A stretch of DNA of 64,000 nt from NCBI GenBank assembly GCA_050739895.1, contig JBOICK010000090.1:24162-88161 (forward strand), in the 5' to 3' direction. Position numbers and translations under genes: made by a program. This document shows positions 17,101 to 26,900 of the stretch, piece by piece. The stretch's first letter is position 1. Each line of letters begins with the position of its first letter. Source of the stretch: Stenotrophobium sp050739895. GTDB taxonomy: Bacteria; Pseudomonadota; Gammaproteobacteria; Nevskiales; Nevskiaceae. The notes beneath the pieces are model-generated. The model did not search any database. It saw only the letters and a program-made list of their open reading frames with translations, and was not told the DNA's origin.

Positions 17101-17291
17101 CTGGCAAAAGTCATGCCGGATTCTACTCGCAGCACCAATGCAGCGGCATGAAAGTTTTCGTGGAAAGCGAGTCCTGCCGCAGGCGCGGAATGCTAGACTT
17201 CGCCGAATTTCGGATGGCCGGGATGCGAGCAGCTTGCGAAGACTCCGCATCGAAGCCATCGGCCCATGATCCGCCTGAGGCTAGATATTCC

Positions 17292-18758
17292 GTGTCTGTT
17301 CCGTATCGTCTTGTTTTCACCGTTTCTGCCGCACTGCTTTCAGCAAGCGCCCTCGCCACCCCATCTGCCAACTGGTCATCCCTCGCCCACCTGCAGGAAA
17401 AAGGTGCGTCGGTCACGGCGCTTGCCGTGGACCTGGGCAGCGGTGAGACCCTGGCCAGCATCAACCCGGATACCCGGCTGACGCCCGCTTCGGTGACCAA
17501 GCTGGTAACCGCCGCCGCCGCGCTGGATCACTGGCCCGCAGACAAGACTTTTGTCACGCGCCTGTATGCTGCCGGGCCTTATGCCAATGGCCGGCTCGAC
17601 CATGACCTGATTCTCGCCGGCGCCGGCGACCCAAGCCTCGACGATCAGGGCCTGTGGTCACTGGCGACGCAGTTCAAGGGAACAGGCATCACCGTCGTTA
17701 ACGGCAATCTGGTGGTGCAGGAAGGTCCGTTTGGCCCGGTCGGCTGCGAAACCGAGGACCGTTGCAAGGCGCTCAAGCTTAGCGATACCGCCTATAACGC
17801 ACCGCTGTCGTCGATTGGCGTCGACTTCGGCAACTGGTGCGTGGAAATCCGGCCCACCCTGATCGATGCACCCGCCCAGGTTCGCGGTTGTGGTCTGGCG
17901 CGCCTGCCGATAGCGGTCAATGGCAGCATCACCACCGTTGCCAGTTCACGCGGCCCTTCATTCTGGGTGGAGCGCATCACCGACGGTAGCGGCGACAGCC
18001 TGCGGGTCGGCGGCAACGTCCCGGACAGCGGCCCGGTGCGGGTGTATCGCGCGATGTCGTCGCCAGCCACCGGAACGGGTCAGGTGTTCGGCGAAATGTT
18101 GCGTGAGATTGGGGTGTCGATCACAGGCTCCATCGTCGTGCGCAGTGGCCCGACGCCGGACACGGCCATCGAACTTGCCAATTTCGAGGGTATGTCGCTG
18201 CGTTCGCAGTTATGGGGCATGTTGCGCAATTCCAACAACTACATTGCCGATGTCCTGACCCTGAACATGGCTTCCAACTCCCAGCACAGTGCGCCCAGTC
18301 TGGCGGATGCCGGGCGCAGCCTGGCTTCATTTGTCTCATACACCGCAGCGGGCCGTGGCAGCCAGTCCAAATCAGCACCGATTCTGCTCAGCGGCAGCGG
18401 CCTGACGCCCGAAAACCTGATTTCGGCGCGCGATCTTGTCACCCTGCTCAATCACGAATACCGGGATACGCGCAATTTCCCCGCCTTCTACGCCGGACTG
18501 GTGGTGCCGCGTCAGGCACCATTCCTGTTCCTGCGCATGGGCAATGCCGACTGGCTGGACCGCGTGGCGCTGAAGACCGGCACCCTCGAAGACCCCCATT
18601 CGGTGCTTGGGCTGGCCGGTTACCTGCGGCGCAAGGACGGCGGGTTTATCGCCTTCGCCTTGATCGTCAACGGCAATCAGCGGCGCCATCACATTCCGCT
18701 CTACGAGTCGATGGAAGCCGCACGCACCGACATCCAGGACATGCTGGCCCGCTATTAG
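17292..18758 (+). CDS. dacB: D-alanyl-D-alanine carboxypeptidase/endopeptidase (PBP4, DacB family)
   Basis: A 488-residue penicillin-binding protein of the peptidase S13 family, trimming peptidoglycan in the periplasm. The three active-site motifs are ASVTKL (SxxK), RNSNNYIAD (SxN) and LKTGTL (KTG). GTG 17292 gives a good signal peptide, SVPYRLVFTVSAALLSASA, with cleavage near ALA-TP. The frame stays open upstream to 16908 but that part overlaps moaA and has no signal character. No ribosome site is obvious. The gene is divergent from moaA and monocistronic by spacing. Confidence 0.9.
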   Translation: MSVPYRLVFTVSAALLSASALATPSANWSSLAHLQEKGASVTALAVDLGSGETLASINPDTRLTPASVTKLVTAAAALDHWPADKTFVTRLYAAGPYANGRLDHDLILAGAGDPSLDDQGLWSLATQFKGTGITVVNGNLVVQEGPFGPVGCETEDRCKALKLSDTAYNAPLSSIGVDFGNWCVEIRPTLIDAPAQVRGCGLARLPIAVNGSITTVASSRGPSFWVERITDGSGDSLRVGGNVPDSGPVRVYRAMSSPATGTGQVFGEMLREIGVSITGSIVVRSGPTPDTAIELANFEGMSLRSQLWGMLRNSNNYIADVLTLNMASNSQHSAPSLADAGRSLASFVSYTAAGRGSQSKSAPILLSGSGLTPENLISARDLVTLLNHEYRDTRNFPAFYAGLVVPRQAPFLFLRMGNADWLDRVALKTGTLEDPHSVLGLAGYLRRKDGGFIAFALIVNGNQRRHHIPLYESMEAARTDIQDMLARY

Positions 18759-18874
18759 AAAATCGCCGGGCCGCCTTGCCAGCGCGGTAAAATCAGCCTA
18801 GCGTCCGCACTGGCCGAACCCGCCCGCTGCTCTGCTGTCTTAAACCCATCTGTCTTCATGCAAAGAGTTTTCCG

Positions 18875-19801
18875 ATGAAACTCCTGTTCACCCTGGCAAG
18901 CCTGTTGCCGACCCTCGCCGCCTGCGCGCCGCCTTATCACGCACCTGCCGCCACGACCACGGTTGCCGTGGCTGAGTCGGCTGTCCAGACAAGCTCGCCT
19001 GCAACGGCAGCGGAGCCTGCCGCCAGCACCCCGGTGCAACCGGATGCGGTTAAAACTGAAATTCCCGGCCCGAACGCCGCCGCAAATCCCGCTCCCGCCG
19101 CCACGGTGAACCTGTCCGAACTGCATGCCAAACTCACCAAACTCCTGAATGCCAAGGATTTCACCGTTAAGGCTTCGCCCGTGCCCGACATGTACGAAGT
19201 CCGTTCGGGCATGAATTTCGCGTACGTCACCGGCGACGGCCAATACATGATCGAAGGCGATCTGGTGCGCCTCACCACCGGTGAGCAGATCACCGAGAAA
19301 CAGCGCAGCGCCGAACGTGTCGCTGCGCTGAACAAGATCGGCCTGCAGAACATGATCGTGTTCGCCCCGCCCAGTCCCAAGCATACGGTGACGGTGTTCA
19401 CCGACGTCGATTGCGGCTACTGCCGCATGCTGCACAGCCAGATCGCAGCCTACAACGCCAAAGGCATCGCCATCCGCTATGTTTCTTTCCCGCGCACCGG
19501 ACCGGATACGGAATCCTTCCGCAAGGCCGAAGTGACGTGGTGCTCAGCCGACCGCAACACCGCATTGACCAGGGCCACGCTCGGCGATCCGATGAAAGGC
19601 GATTCCAGTTGCAAGAATCCGGTGATGGATGAATACATGACCGGCGTCAGCCTCGGCGTGCGTGGCACGCCGTCGCTGATCCTCGAAGACGGCGAAATGA
19701 TTCCCGGCTACCAGACACCCGATCAGCTTGCGCAGATATTGGACAAGCAAGCCACTAATGGTGGCCAGGTCAGCGCGGTGGGGCCCGCGCCGCAGGGTTG
19801 A
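18875..19801 (+). CDS. DsbC-like thiol:disulfide isomerase, probable lipoprotein
   Basis: A 308-residue protein with a lipoprotein signal (LLPTLAAC lipobox, lipidated Cys17). An Ala/Pro/Thr-rich linker of about 65 residues follows, then a DsbC dimerisation-like region (VRSGMNFAYVTGDGQYMIEGDLVRL) and a thioredoxin fold with catalytic CGYC, ending in the cis-Pro loop RGTPSL. DsbC isomerises wrong disulfides in the periplasm. The linker and the lipobox are unusual for DsbC, which is normally soluble, so this is probably a membrane-tethered variant. Confidence 0.82.
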   Translation: MKLLFTLASLLPTLAACAPPYHAPAATTTVAVAESAVQTSSPATAAEPAASTPVQPDAVKTEIPGPNAAANPAPAATVNLSELHAKLTKLLNAKDFTVKASPVPDMYEVRSGMNFAYVTGDGQYMIEGDLVRLTTGEQITEKQRSAERVAALNKIGLQNMIVFAPPSPKHTVTVFTDVDCGYCRMLHSQIAAYNAKGIAIRYVSFPRTGPDTESFRKAEVTWCSADRNTALTRATLGDPMKGDSSCKNPVMDEYMTGVSLGVRGTPSLILEDGEMIPGYQTPDQLAQILDKQATNGGQVSAVGPAPQG

Positions 19802-19832
19802 ACACGCGAACCGCCGCGGGCCCCGCGCCGAT

Positions 19833-20771
19833 TCATGCCCTGGGGTGATGCTGGCGGTGCAAGTCGCGCAGGCGCTGCCGCGTCACATGGGTATAAATCT
19901 GCGTGGTGGACAAGTCCGCATGCCCCAGCAAGGACTGCACCGTGCGCAAATCCGCGCCATGCTCCAGCAGATGGGTCGCAAAAGCGTGGCGCAGGGTATG
20001 CGGCGACAGCTTCACCACGATGCCCGCCTGTGCCGCATAGCGCTTGATCAGATGCCAGAAATTGTGTCGCGTCATCGCCGCACCACGGGCGGTTAGGAAC
20101 AGGGCGTCACTATTGCGGCCCGCGGCCAGCAGTGGACGGGTTTTCAGGATGTAATCACCAATCGCCGCCATCGCCCACTCGCCCATCGGCACCAGCCGCT
20201 CGCGGCCGCCCTTGCCCACGACCTGAACGACGCCCTGCTGAACATTGACGCGCGGCAACTCCAGTTTCACCAGTTCGCTGACACGCAACCCGGATGCGTA
20301 CATCAGCTCGAGCATCGCACGATCGCGTCGCCCCAGATCGCTGTCAGCCTGCGGGGCCGCAAGCAGATTTTCCACCTCCTTTTCACTCAACGTTGCGGGC
20401 AAGCGCCGTGGCAATTTGGGCGATTCCAGCCGTGCGCTGGGATCATCCTTGCGCTGTCCGTCCAGCACCATGTGGCGGAAAAACTGGCGTAGCGCCGACA
20501 GCAAACGCGCCTGCGAACGCGCCGTGTATGAGCCGGTCGCGCGGCTGCGCGCGGCGAAATAACCGTGAATGTCCGCTTCTTGAGCACGCGACAGTTCGAC
20601 CCCGCGCGGCAGCAGCCAGCGCGCGAACAGGCCGAGATCGGAGCGATAGCTGGACTGGGTGTTGCGTGACAGGCCGCGCTCCAGCCAGAGCCGGTCGAGA
20701 AAGCGCGCAATCGCGGCCTCGTCCTCGGCACTGGGTTTTTCGGCAAATTGAGGCACGTCGTCGCTGCTCAC
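19833..20771 (-). CDS. xerD: Site-specific tyrosine recombinase XerD
   Basis: A 312-residue tyrosine recombinase resolving chromosome dimers at dif with XerC and FtsK. The catalytic residues are Arg in ASGLRVSEL, Lys in GKGGRERLVP, HTLRHAFATHLLEHGADL (His-x-x-Arg), LGHADLSTTQIYTHV (His and Tyr). The N-terminal SAM-like core-binding domain includes FLDRLWLERGLSRNT. GTG 20771 fits family length; a TTG at 20810 would add 13 residues and overlap plsC. No integrase-linked mobile genes are adjacent, and the sequence reads as the housekeeping protein. Confidence 0.88.
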   Translation of the reverse strand: MSSDDVPQFAEKPSAEDEAAIARFLDRLWLERGLSRNTQSSYRSDLGLFARWLLPRGVELSRAQEADIHGYFAARSRATGSYTARSQARLLSALRQFFRHMVLDGQRKDDPSARLESPKLPRRLPATLSEKEVENLLAAPQADSDLGRRDRAMLELMYASGLRVSELVKLELPRVNVQQGVVQVVGKGGRERLVPMGEWAMAAIGDYILKTRPLLAAGRNSDALFLTARGAAMTRHNFWHLIKRYAAQAGIVVKLSPHTLRHAFATHLLEHGADLRTVQSLLGHADLSTTQIYTHVTRQRLRDLHRQHHPRA

Positions 20772-20790
20772 GAAACTATAATAGCGGCCA

Positions 20791-21543
20791 ATGCTCTCCA
20801 GATTCTGCAATCTGCTTTACGGAATTTATGCGGTCACGATCTTCATTGCCGTGGCTGTACCGGTCTGCCTGCTGGTCATCGTTGCGCCAGGTCTTGGGCT
20901 GCGCCGCTCCATCGGCCGGGCCGGCATGCGTCTGGCGCTGCTGTGCATGGGCGTACCGCTGCGCGTGCGCGGACTGGAGCATCTGCCGGCCGGTCCCTGC
21001 ATCGCCATCGCCAATCACGCGAGCTACCTTGATGGCCTGATCCTCACGGCCGCGCTGCCCTCGCGATTTACTTTCGTGGTGCAGGATGGCGCTGCAAGCT
21101 GGCCACTGATCGGCCCGACCATCCGCCGGATGGGTGCGGTTTTCGTCAACCGCAGCGCGGCGCGCGAAGGCGCGCGCCAGACCAGGACCCTGATCCGCGA
21201 GGTGCAAAACGGCACTTCTCTGGCGATTTTCGCCGAAGGCACATTCAAGGCCGAGCCAGGCCTGCTGCCGTTCAAGAATGGTGCTTTCATGATGGCGGTG
21301 CGCGCCGGCGTACCCTGCGTCCCCGTCGGCATTCTTGGCACACGCATACTTTGGGGCGGGCATAACCGCCTGCCGCAATGGAACCCGGTCTGCGTGCAAG
21401 TGCTGCCGGCGATCGCGCCAGCCGGCACTCACAAGGAGGCTGAAACGAAGCTGCGTGACTCCGTGCGCGCGCAGGTTCTTGAGCTTTGCGGAGAGCCGGA
21501 CCGGGCACGCGACCGTAGCGATGCCGCCACTCCCTCCATTTGA
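20791..21543 (+). CDS. 1-acyl-sn-glycerol-3-phosphate acyltransferase (PlsC family)
   Basis: A 250-residue membrane acyltransferase making phosphatidic acid from lysophosphatidic acid. After an N-terminal hydrophobic helix (about residues 10-35) come the catalytic motif NHASYLD (HX4D), GAVFVNRS, and FAEGTFKAEPGLLPFKNGAF (substrate-binding EGT). The gene is divergent from xerD with only about 20 bp between start codons, so their promoters must overlap. It is one of possibly several PlsC paralogues, so the symbol is left empty. Confidence 0.88.
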   Translation: MLSRFCNLLYGIYAVTIFIAVAVPVCLLVIVAPGLGLRRSIGRAGMRLALLCMGVPLRVRGLEHLPAGPCIAIANHASYLDGLILTAALPSRFTFVVQDGAASWPLIGPTIRRMGAVFVNRSAAREGARQTRTLIREVQNGTSLAIFAEGTFKAEPGLLPFKNGAFMMAVRAGVPCVPVGILGTRILWGGHNRLPQWNPVCVQVLPAIAPAGTHKEAETKLRDSVRAQVLELCGEPDRARDRSDAATPSI

Positions 21544-21549
21544 TATCCC

Positions 21550-22881
21550 ATGCTCAGGCATCCGATGCTCGCAAAATACCGCCGCCGCTGGCACAACTGG
21601 TCCGGCTCCGTCGAAGCGGTTCCCAACTTCCGCTCCTATCCCGTCTCGGTCGAACAGATCCAGGCCGAAGTGTTGCGCGCTGCCGAGGAAGGCGAACGCC
21701 TGCGCGTCGGTGGCAGCGGCCAGTCGTTTGCGCCGTTGTGCTGGACCGATGAAAACCTGATGTCGCTGGATTATTTCAACGGCATCGATTCAATTGATCT
21801 GGAGCAGCGCCGGGTCTGGGTGCGCTCCGGGACCCGACTTGGGAAACTGGCGACGCTCCTTGCGGATCGTGGCCTCGCTCTTGATGTGTTCGGCAATAGC
21901 GGCGCGCAAACCCTTGCCGGCGCCATCAGCACCGGCATGCACGGCAGCGGCATCCGCTTCTGCAACCTGTCGACGCAAGTGACTGCGCTGCGCATGGTCG
22001 GGGTCGATGGCACGCTGAGAACGATCAGCGTCGACAGCCACGCGGAACTGTTTGACGCTGCACGCCTGTCGCTGGGCGCACTCGGCGTCATCACCCATGT
22101 CGAACTGCAATGCGTGGATGCATATCGCCTGAGGTTCAAGACCGTCAAGGCACCGCTTTCACGAACTCTGGCCCACATCAACCAGCTCAAGCGCACCCAC
22201 CGGCATTTCGAGTTCAACTGGTTTCCATATACCGATGCGGTGCAGATCAGGTTCATGGACCTGACCGACTCCGCTGCATCAAATTCCGGCGCTCTGCGGC
22301 AGGCGCGCCGCCTGATGCTGGACAGCAGCGCTCAGTGGATGCTGGCGGAAATGAGCCGGCACATTCCGCGCAGCAGCCAGGCCACCAACCGGCTGGCGGC
22401 GCTTGGAGCGTCCGACAGTAACAGCGTCAGCGAACCTCATCGGCACCGGGACGCAATCCGGCTGATGCGCTACGACGAAATCGAGTTTGGCATTCCGGTG
22501 CAGCGGCTATCCGCCGTGATCGGGCAGATCGACCGGCTGATGCGTGCCTTGCGCTTTCGCGTGCAGATGCCTTTGCAGGTGCGTTTCGTCAAACGTGACG
22601 ACCTGTGGCTATCGCCCAACTACCAGCGCGACTCGGCGTTCATCGCGGTGCGCCAGTACCGCGGGATGCCGCACACGGATTATTTCGCCGCGATTACCGA
22701 TATCTTCGACCGTAACGAAGGCCGTCCATCCTGGGGCTCGCTGCACGACAAGACCGCTTACGATTTCGCTCAACTCTACCCGCGTTTCGCGGATTTCCAG
22801 CGGCTGCGTGCCGAACTCGATCCGCGCGGCGTGTTCCTCAACCCCCACCTGGCCGCGGTCTTCGGCGTGGAGCAGTCTTGA
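21550..22881 (+). CDS. FAD-linked oxidoreductase, aldonolactone/D-arabinono-1,4-lactone oxidase family
   Basis: The 443-residue product has an N-terminal PCMH-type FAD domain (LRVGGSGQSFAP; TLAGAISTGMHGSG) and a C-terminal aldonolactone oxidase domain ending in EGRPSWGSLHDK and DPRGVFLNPHLAAVFG. In enzymes that bind FAD covalently the first motif is GSGHSF; here Gln replaces His, so flavin should be non-covalent. The substrate is probably a sugar lactone or alditol; I cannot tell which. It follows plsC by seven bases and overlaps the zapE start, so the three genes form an operon. Confidence 0.85.
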   Translation: MLRHPMLAKYRRRWHNWSGSVEAVPNFRSYPVSVEQIQAEVLRAAEEGERLRVGGSGQSFAPLCWTDENLMSLDYFNGIDSIDLEQRRVWVRSGTRLGKLATLLADRGLALDVFGNSGAQTLAGAISTGMHGSGIRFCNLSTQVTALRMVGVDGTLRTISVDSHAELFDAARLSLGALGVITHVELQCVDAYRLRFKTVKAPLSRTLAHINQLKRTHRHFEFNWFPYTDAVQIRFMDLTDSAASNSGALRQARRLMLDSSAQWMLAEMSRHIPRSSQATNRLAALGASDSNSVSEPHRHRDAIRLMRYDEIEFGIPVQRLSAVIGQIDRLMRALRFRVQMPLQVRFVKRDDLWLSPNYQRDSAFIAVRQYRGMPHTDYFAAITDIFDRNEGRPSWGSLHDKTAYDFAQLYPRFADFQRLRAELDPRGVFLNPHLAAVFGVEQS

Positions 22882-23966
22882 GCACGATACCCGGGCCGCG
22901 CGCGCGCTACGAGCTTGATCTGCAGCGGCAGGATTTTCAGGCTGATCCAGCGCAGGCACATGCAGTGGACGCCTTGCAGCATGTGCAGGATGAACTGCTG
23001 TCTTCGCCGCCTAAGCGCCGCCTCGGCAGCAGCCATCTGCGCTGGCCACGCGTCGCCGGCCTGTACATGTGGGGTGGCGTCGGCCGAGGCAAAACCTATC
23101 TGATGGACACGTTCTACGAGTCCCTGCCGTTCAGCCGCAAGAAGCGCACCCATTTTCATCGCTTCATGCTGGAAGTGCATGAACTGCGCAAACAGTTCAC
23201 GCACGAGGAAGACCCCATCGGCAAAGTAGCGGCACAGTTTGCCGATCAGGTGCGGGTTCTGTGCTTCGACGAATTTTTTATTTCGGACATTGCTGACGCC
23301 ATGATTCTGGGGCGACTGTTCGAGGTTCTGTTCCAGCACGGCGTGACGCTGGTGGCCACGTCAAACATCCAGCCAGACGGTCTCTATAAAGATGGTCTGC
23401 AACGACAGAATTTCCTGCCTGCCATTGCCATGCTCAAGCGCAATGTCAACGTACTTAATGTTGACGGCGGCATCGACCATCGCCTGCGCGCGCTGACCCG
23501 GGCCGAGATTTATCACTCGCCTTGTGATGCTGCGGCCCTGGCGGACATGGAAAACTGGTTCCGCCACTTTGCATCAGGCAGCAGTCAGGAAAATTGCGAG
23601 ATGCTTCTCAATGACCGCGTGGTTCATGCGCGCCGATTGGCGGATGGCGTCGCATGGTTTGATTTTGCCGCGCTGTGCGACGGCCCGCGTGGCGCGGCCG
23701 ACTATGTCGAGATTGCGCGCACGCATCACACCATCCTGCTGTCGCGCGTCCCAATGATGACGCGCGAGATGGAAGACCCGGCACGGCGATTCATCAGTCT
23801 GGTGGATGAGTTTTATGACCGTGGCGTCAAGCTGATCATCACTGCGGCCTGCCCGCTGGAGCAGCTTTATAGCGGCACACGACTGAAGTTTGAATTCCAG
23901 CGCACTCGCTCGCGCCTGCAGGAAATGCAGTCACAGGAATACCTCGCCAAACCACACCTGCCCTGA
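22878..23966 (+). CDS. zapE: Cell division ATPase ZapE (AFG1 family)
   Basis: A 362-residue AAA-type P-loop ATPase of the ZapE/Lactation-elevated 1 family, tied to FtsZ ring regulation. Walker A is GLYMWGGVGRGKTYLMD, Walker B VLCFDEFFISD, followed by DAMILGRLFEVLF and ATSNIQPDGLYKDGLQR. The length fits ZapE. The start codon is a TTG at 22878 that overlaps the preceding stop (TTGA); no ATG exists before the P-loop, so this unusual start is required. Confidence 0.92.
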   Translation: MSTIPGPRARYELDLQRQDFQADPAQAHAVDALQHVQDELLSSPPKRRLGSSHLRWPRVAGLYMWGGVGRGKTYLMDTFYESLPFSRKKRTHFHRFMLEVHELRKQFTHEEDPIGKVAAQFADQVRVLCFDEFFISDIADAMILGRLFEVLFQHGVTLVATSNIQPDGLYKDGLQRQNFLPAIAMLKRNVNVLNVDGGIDHRLRALTRAEIYHSPCDAAALADMENWFRHFASGSSQENCEMLLNDRVVHARRLADGVAWFDFAALCDGPRGAADYVEIARTHHTILLSRVPMMTREMEDPARRFISLVDEFYDRGVKLIITAACPLEQLYSGTRLKFEFQRTRSRLQEMQSQEYLAKPHLP

Positions 23967-23979
23967 ACGGCGCCGGGTT

Positions 23980-26900
23980 TTACAGGGCCCGCAGCTTGCG
24001 CAGTTCGCGCACCGCGACCACCAGGCCGGGGAAATCCACCGAACCAGAAGTCTGCAATTCCTGCACGCGATCCAGCGCAAAGCGGACGCGCTGCTGATTG
24101 AGCGCCAGCCAGTCCTGCAGGCGCGCGTCAACGGTGTCGCCCGGCCGCAGCAACACACGCGCCGCCACCAGCCGCTGCAGGCGGTAGGCATCGTCGCGCA
24201 GATTCGTGCGCGCCAGCGCCTGCCAGCGTTTTCCGACCTGCAGGTTGACGATGGCGGCATAAAGCCAGGTCATGCGGAAGCGTTCGCCGATCTGGAAATA
24301 AACTTCCGCAGCCTGCGCGAGCGATACCCCGCTGGACTCGGACAACTCGACGATATCCAGCGCCGAGCCCAGCACCCTGGTATTGGCCAGTGACCATGCC
24401 AGCGCTTCGGGCACGCCTTCCTTCTGCATTGCGGCCACCGCGTGATCCCAGTCCTCGCGGTAGGATGGCGGCAGTTGCTGCGGCAGCAGTTGTTCAAGCT
24501 GTGCGACCGGCCTCTCGAAACGCCGCACATTTTCGAGGACCGGCCTGAGCACGTTGCGCGAATTCACGATCCAGCTGGTGGCGTGCTTGAACAGGCCCGC
24601 TGCGCGCTCGAACAGCCGATATTGCAGCGCCGCCGGCAGCCGGTTGTCGAGCGCCTCGATCGCAAGCCAGTAACGGTCGCCGCCGTAGATGCGGTGCGCG
24701 GCGGCGTAAGCCTTGATGATCTCGGCGCGCGAAACGCCGTGGTCGTCCGCCAGCCGGTGCGAGAACGAAACGCCCATGCGGTTAACCACCGCGTTGGTCA
24801 GCATGGTGGCGATGATCTCGCGACGCAATTGATGATGCACCAGCGCTTCGCGAAAGTGTCCGACCAGTTCCCGCGGGAAATTTGCCAGCAGATCGTGCTC
24901 GAAAAACGGGTCTTCCGGCACATCGCTGCGCAGCATGGCGTCGTACAGGGAAATCTTGCTGTAGGCCAGCAGCACCGACAGTTCCGGGCGCGTCAGCCCG
25001 CGCGACTGCGCGCGGCGCTCCTTGATCGTATCGTCGTCCGGCAGAAACTCGATTCGGCGATTGAGCAGGCCATCGCGCTCCAGCGTGCGGATCAAATCGG
25101 AGTGTTCCTCCAGGCGCGCCGCGGCGCCCTGCTCCAGCATCGACACCGCCTGCGACTGCACGTAGTTGTCGCGCAGCACGAAACGCGCAATGTCGCCGGT
25201 CATCAGCGCCAGCAGCGGGTCGCGCTGCTCACGATCCAGCTTGCCCGAGGTCATCAGCGTGTTCAGTGGAATCTTGATGTTGACCTCGCGATCCGAGGTA
25301 TGCACACCGGCAGCGTTATCGATGGCATCGGTGTTGATGCGCCCGCCGGTCAGGGCGTACTCGATACGGCCCAACTGGGTAAACCCGAGATTGCCGCCCT
25401 CGCCTACCACCTTGCAGCGCAGCTCACGGCCGTTGACACGCACGGCATCGTTGCTTCGATCGCCGACATCCTGGTGCGACTGGAAAGCGGATTTCACATA
25501 GGTGCCAATGCCGCCGTTCCACAACAGATCGACCGGCGCACGCAGGATCGCGCGGATCAGCTCCGCCGGCGTCAATGCCGCGTCGCGGACATCCAGAACC
25601 TTGCGGACTTCGTCGGACAAATGGATCGACTTCGCCGAGCGCGGGTAAATGCCGCCGCCTGCGGAAATCAGTCCGGCGTCGTAATCGGCCCACGACGAGC
25701 GCGGCAGATGGAACATGCGCTCGCGTTCGGTGAAGCTCTTTTCCTGATCTGGATCGGGGTCGAGAAAGATGTGCCGGTGATCGAACGCGGCGAGCAGCCT
25801 GATCTTGCGCGACAGCAACATGCCGTTGCCGAACACGTCGCCGGACATGTCGCCGATGCCGGCGCAGGTGAAAGCCTCGCTCTGAATGTCTTTGCCCTTG
25901 CGGACATCGCCGGCGGCGGCGGTCCATTGGAGCTCACGGAAGTGACGCTTGACACTCTCCCATGCGCCGCGCGCAGTAATGCCCATCTTCTTGTGGTCGT
26001 AGCCGGCGCTACCGCCGGATGCGAATGCATCGCCAAGCCAGAAGCCGTATTCGGCGGCGACGCCATTTGCGATGTCGGAGAAAGTCGCGGTGCCCTTGTC
26101 GGCTGCCACCACCAGATAGGGGTCGTCGCCATCGTGACGCACCACATCCGGCGGCGGGATCACCTCGACGCCATTGAGGTTGTCGGTGATATCCAGCAGG
26201 CCGCGCAGGAAAGTCCGGTAACACGCAATGCCTTGCTGCATCCACGCCTCGCGGTTGGCAGGATCGACGGGACGCTTGACGACGAAACCGCCCTTGGCGC
26301 CGACCGGCACGATCACGGTGTTCTTGACCTGCTGCGCTTTCATCAGGCCCAGCACCTCGGTGCGGAAATCCTGGCGCCGATCCGACCAGCGCAGGCCGCC
26401 GCGAGCGACCTTGCCGCCGCGCAGGTGGATGCCTTCGAATTCCGGTGAGTAAACGAAGACTTCGAACATCGGCCGCGGCAGCGGCAGTTCCGGCACTTTC
26501 GCCGGATCGAGCTTGAGGCTGACATAAGTCTTGCGTCCGCCCTGCGGTGTGCTCTGGAAATAATTGGTGCGCAGCCCGGCACGCACCACTGACAGGAACG
26601 CGCGCAGCACGCGGTCGCCGTCGAGGCTGGCCACCTGGTCGAGCGCGCTGTCGATCTGGCCGATGCAGGTCTGCTCGTCGATGCTGCGTTGCGCAGCCGC
26701 GCGCTGCGGGTCGAAACGCGCCTCGAACAGCTGCACCAGCAGCCCTGCGAGGTTCGCGTGATCCGCCAGCAACTGCGCCATGTAGGACTGCGAATACGGC
26801 AGCCCGGTCTGGATCAGGTATTTGGTGATCATGCGTACGCAGGTCACCTGTCGCGCATCCAGACCCGCGGCCAACACCAGGCGATTGAGACTGTCGTTCT

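Noticed and set aside
19833..20771. xerD as a mobile-element integrase
   Set aside because: The sequence and length read as housekeeping XerD; no attachment site or cargo genes adjoin it, and it is 8 kb from the accessory islet.
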